Assembly: GCA_013002925.1 (NCBI GenBank)
Contig: JABDLQ010000195.1
Coordinates: forward strand, 1 to 7,468
Direction of reading: 5' to 3'
DNA: 7,468 bases
DNA from: Gammaproteobacteria bacterium
GTDB lineage: Bacteria; Pseudomonadota; Gammaproteobacteria; Steroidobacterales; SZUA-146
Part shown: positions 7,001-7,468 of the stretch, piece by piece
Layout: every line of letters begins with the position of its first letter
Position numbering within the stretch: the stretch's first letter is position 1
Position numbers and translations under genes: made by a program
The notes under the pieces: model-generated
Told to the model about the DNA's origin: nothing
The model's input: the letters and a program-made list of their open reading frames with translations, nothing else
Databases searched by the model: none

Positions 7001-7224
7001 CACAGCTGGATACCAATGGCGATGGCTATGGAAACCGCTGCGATGCCGATTTCAACAATGACGGCGTGATAAATTTCCTGGATTTGCCGGTCATCGAAAT
7101 GACGTTTCTGCAAAGTGGTGATTTGGTGACGGATTTAAATGGTGACGGGGTGGTCAACTTTCTGGATGTCAGCTTGTTTGCCGATCAGTTTCTGGGTGCC
7201 CCGGGGCCCAGCGCTCTGCATTGA
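4087..7224 (+). CDS. Exported YVTN beta-propeller / di-heme cytochrome c (MauG/CcpA-like) protein with TSP3 and dockerin-like C-terminus
   Basis: This 1045-residue protein begins with a signal peptide (1-25; hydrophobic core LLLAVITNLLTFI, likely cut after VEG). Residues about 35-495 hold roughly seven YVTN-type propeller blades (starting near 38, 82, 122, 197, 328, 408 and 459), interrupted by a Gly/Pro-rich insert with C230 and C238. Two heme c sites follow: CSSCH (528-532) and CNGCH (705-709). Around them are features of di-heme peroxidase/MauG relatives: GRPFLYD before heme 1, HPMKGPM (582-588), HWRGDR (603-608), LRNMY (738-742) and FLHDGS (773-778). Met747 or Met750 could be an axial ligand of the second heme. 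A tail domain leads to thrombospondin type 3 calcium repeats (about 929-985) and a dockerin-like pair of DxNxDG loops (988-999, 1016-1027). It must work outside the cytoplasm, where heme c is attached, presumably as a redox enzyme. Substrate and electron partner are not evident. It has its own promoter, ribosome binding site and terminator, so it appears monocistronic. Confidence 0.93.
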   Translation: MRLSNWLLLAVITNLLTFITPDVEGQVNYLHFESGHVRPLAMSPDKETLIAVNTSDNHIEIFSLRNDGMVLEASLAVGMEPVAVAFRNNSEAWVVNHLSDSISVVELGTIPHVTRTLLVGDEPRDIVFTANDRAFITTAHRGQHRTDPSVSAVTGAGDPQLTTASVPRADVWVFDAANPGAAVGGVPLKIVELFGDTPRALTVSPDGNTVYAAVFMSGNKTAVVNEGSVCNGFGSSECAGDGVTSPNGLPGGNLPGGMPGPTTDVHGDPAPETGLIVKYDDTSGEWRDQEDRNWSNGIRFTLPDYDVFEIDANTLNQTASHSGIGTTIFNMLTDPGTGNVYITNTEAINEVRFEGPGVFGGSTVQGNLAQSRITALTSTGKIVRHLNGHIDYAVTPAPAGTSDHSLATPLGMALSLDGQTLYVAAFGSARIGVLATDAILNDTLDPATDSAGYFDVPGGGPTAVLLDDQRNRLYITTRFDNSVVALNATTGNVIATRSLHNPEPDSVIDGRPFLYDANLTSSNGEASCSSCHIFGDMDGLAWDLGNPDDEVITNPLTINLFAIATLQGSSTINGTGSLNELHPMKGPMTTQTLRGMSNSGAMHWRGDRSVGVFGTNATDESVSFLNFNVAFPGLVGRSAPLTVTQMGEFTDFALSLALPPNPVRNLDNSHSTMAQAGRDFYLGTRLSDGAPINFTGDPNGDGFTCNGCHELNASLGRFGTSTHASFEAEEQILKIPHLRNMYQKVGMFGMPNVDFFLPGDNSHQGDQVRGTGFLHDGSADTLFRFFSADVFADQFGVGFIDDQDRLEMEQFMMEFDTDLAPVVGQQVTLTDTNAAQVDARIDLLLARAGTAFTSAILGGGVTEADIIANGVIDGVAKSWQRLADGTFQSDLASETTLSATALRESVTAAGDRLTFTALPPGYGTRAGIDRDLDGVLNRDDNCPAIANDLQLDDDGDNVGNLCDNCTLAGNPTQLDTNGDGYGNRCDADFNNDGVINFLDLPVIEMTFLQSGDLVTDLNGDGVVNFLDVSLFADQFLGAPGPSALH
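7048..7170 (+). repeat. Duplicated dockerin-like calcium-loop coding unit
   Basis: Two segments of 39 bases (7048-7086 and 7132-7170), 84 bases apart, encode D-F-N-N-D-G-V-I-N-F-L-D and D-L-N-G-D-G-V-V-N-F-L-D. The matching Asp/Asn positions are those of type I dockerin or F-hand calcium loops, and the 28-residue spacing is close to that of dockerin repeats. They form the extreme C-terminus of the cytochrome/propeller protein. Confidence 0.75.
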
Positions 7225-7251
7225 GATCTTCAAACCACAATTTTCAGGCAA

Positions 7252-7280
7252 AAAAAAGCCCCGCCTTGCGGGGCTTTTTT
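7252..7280. terminator. Strong bidirectional intrinsic terminator
   Basis: AAAAAAGCCCCGC (7252-7264) pairs perfectly with GCGGGGCTTTTTT (7268-7280) around a CTT loop. The seven-pair GC stem is flanked by A and T tracts, so it can stop transcription from both directions. It serves the cytochrome/propeller gene, which ends 27 bases to the left, and the convergent hydrolase gene, which ends 16 bases to the right. Confidence 0.93.
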
Positions 7281-7296
7281 CAAAGGGTAAAACAAC

Positions 7297-7468
7297 TTAT
7301 GCGCGGCGTGCACGCCAGCCGAGCAATCCCAGAGCGGACAGCATCAAAGGCAACGCGGCAGGAACCGGTATCGGTTTAATTTCACCGTACGCCAGCATAC
7401 CGATCATCTCATGGCTAATAGCCGTGGGATGAATGCCGTCATAAAACAGGAAGCTGTCCGGATCCACG
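7297..7468 (-). CDS. SGNH/GDSL-type hydrolase with PEP-CTERM sorting tail, C-terminal fragment (cut by right edge)
   Basis: The minus strand is open from the right edge to the TAA at 7299-7297 and gives 56 residues before the stop. The upstream part reads DPDSFLFYDGIHPT, followed by AISHEMIG. This matches the last conserved block of SGNH/GDSL esterases and lipases, where D-x-x-H supplies the catalytic Asp and His (here in DGIHPT). After a short linker comes a PEP-CTERM-like tail: a proline motif PIPVPAAL, a hydrophobic span PLMLSALGLLGW and a basic end RARRA. In known systems such tails are recognised by exosortase (EpsH/XrtA type), which processes the protein for export to the surface or extracellular matrix. 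The catalytic Ser block and signal peptide would lie beyond the window. The nucleophile is unseen, so the enzyme class is likely rather than proven; the PEP-CTERM tail is the firmer call. Confidence 0.8.
   Translation of the reverse strand, partial: VDPDSFLFYDGIHPTAISHEMIGMLAYGEIKPIPVPAALPLMLSALGLLGWRARRA

Noticed and set aside
7139..7432. Plus-strand open frame crossing the terminator and the hydrolase fragment
   Set aside because: It runs through a perfect intrinsic terminator and opposite a minus frame with clear SGNH and PEP-CTERM motifs.

Overview
The window looks like a chromosomal segment of a Gram-negative, probably gammaproteobacterial, heterotroph with roughly 50% GC. Three things suggest this: composite PAS-GGDEF-EAL signalling proteins, a PEP-CTERM (exosortase-type) sorting tail, and an exported c-type cytochrome with dockerin-like calcium repeats. 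The lineage is inferred from protein style only; no rRNA or other marker is present. I see no tRNA, rRNA, CRISPR array, insertion sequence or integrase.

Layout, left to right. (1) The left edge cuts a minus-strand gene after 23 codons; its N-terminus reads like a BlaI/MecI/CopY-family repressor. (2) An AT-rich divergent spacer of about 340 bp follows. (3) A long plus-strand gene encodes a soluble PAS-PAS-PAS-GGDEF-EAL protein. (4) It converges, with a 27 bp gap, on a minus-strand FHA-GGDEF diguanylate cyclase gene. (5) A divergent promoter region of about 200 bp leads to (6) a 1045-residue exported protein: signal peptide, about seven YVTN-type beta-propeller blades, a di-heme MauG/CcpA-like cytochrome region, thrombospondin type 3 repeats and a dockerin-like pair of calcium loops. 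(7) A strong bidirectional terminator separates it from (8) the C-terminal end of a minus-strand SGNH/GDSL-type hydrolase that ends in a PEP-CTERM sorting signal and runs off the right edge.

How the genes fit together. The two c-di-GMP genes can supply both synthesis (FHA-GGDEF, and perhaps the hybrid) and breakdown (EAL) of the same messenger, and both GGDEF domains keep an inhibitory I-site. They are convergent, so they are not an operon. The exported cytochrome and the PEP-CTERM hydrolase are surface or envelope proteins, also convergent, each with its own transcription. A link between c-di-GMP control and this cell-surface material is plausible but is only inference from proximity.

The least ordinary item is the propeller/di-heme/TSP3/dockerin protein, whose substrate cannot be read from the sequence. 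Two partial genes at the window edges, found by direct translation, add useful context. I do not see convincing evidence for a wholly new multi-gene system.
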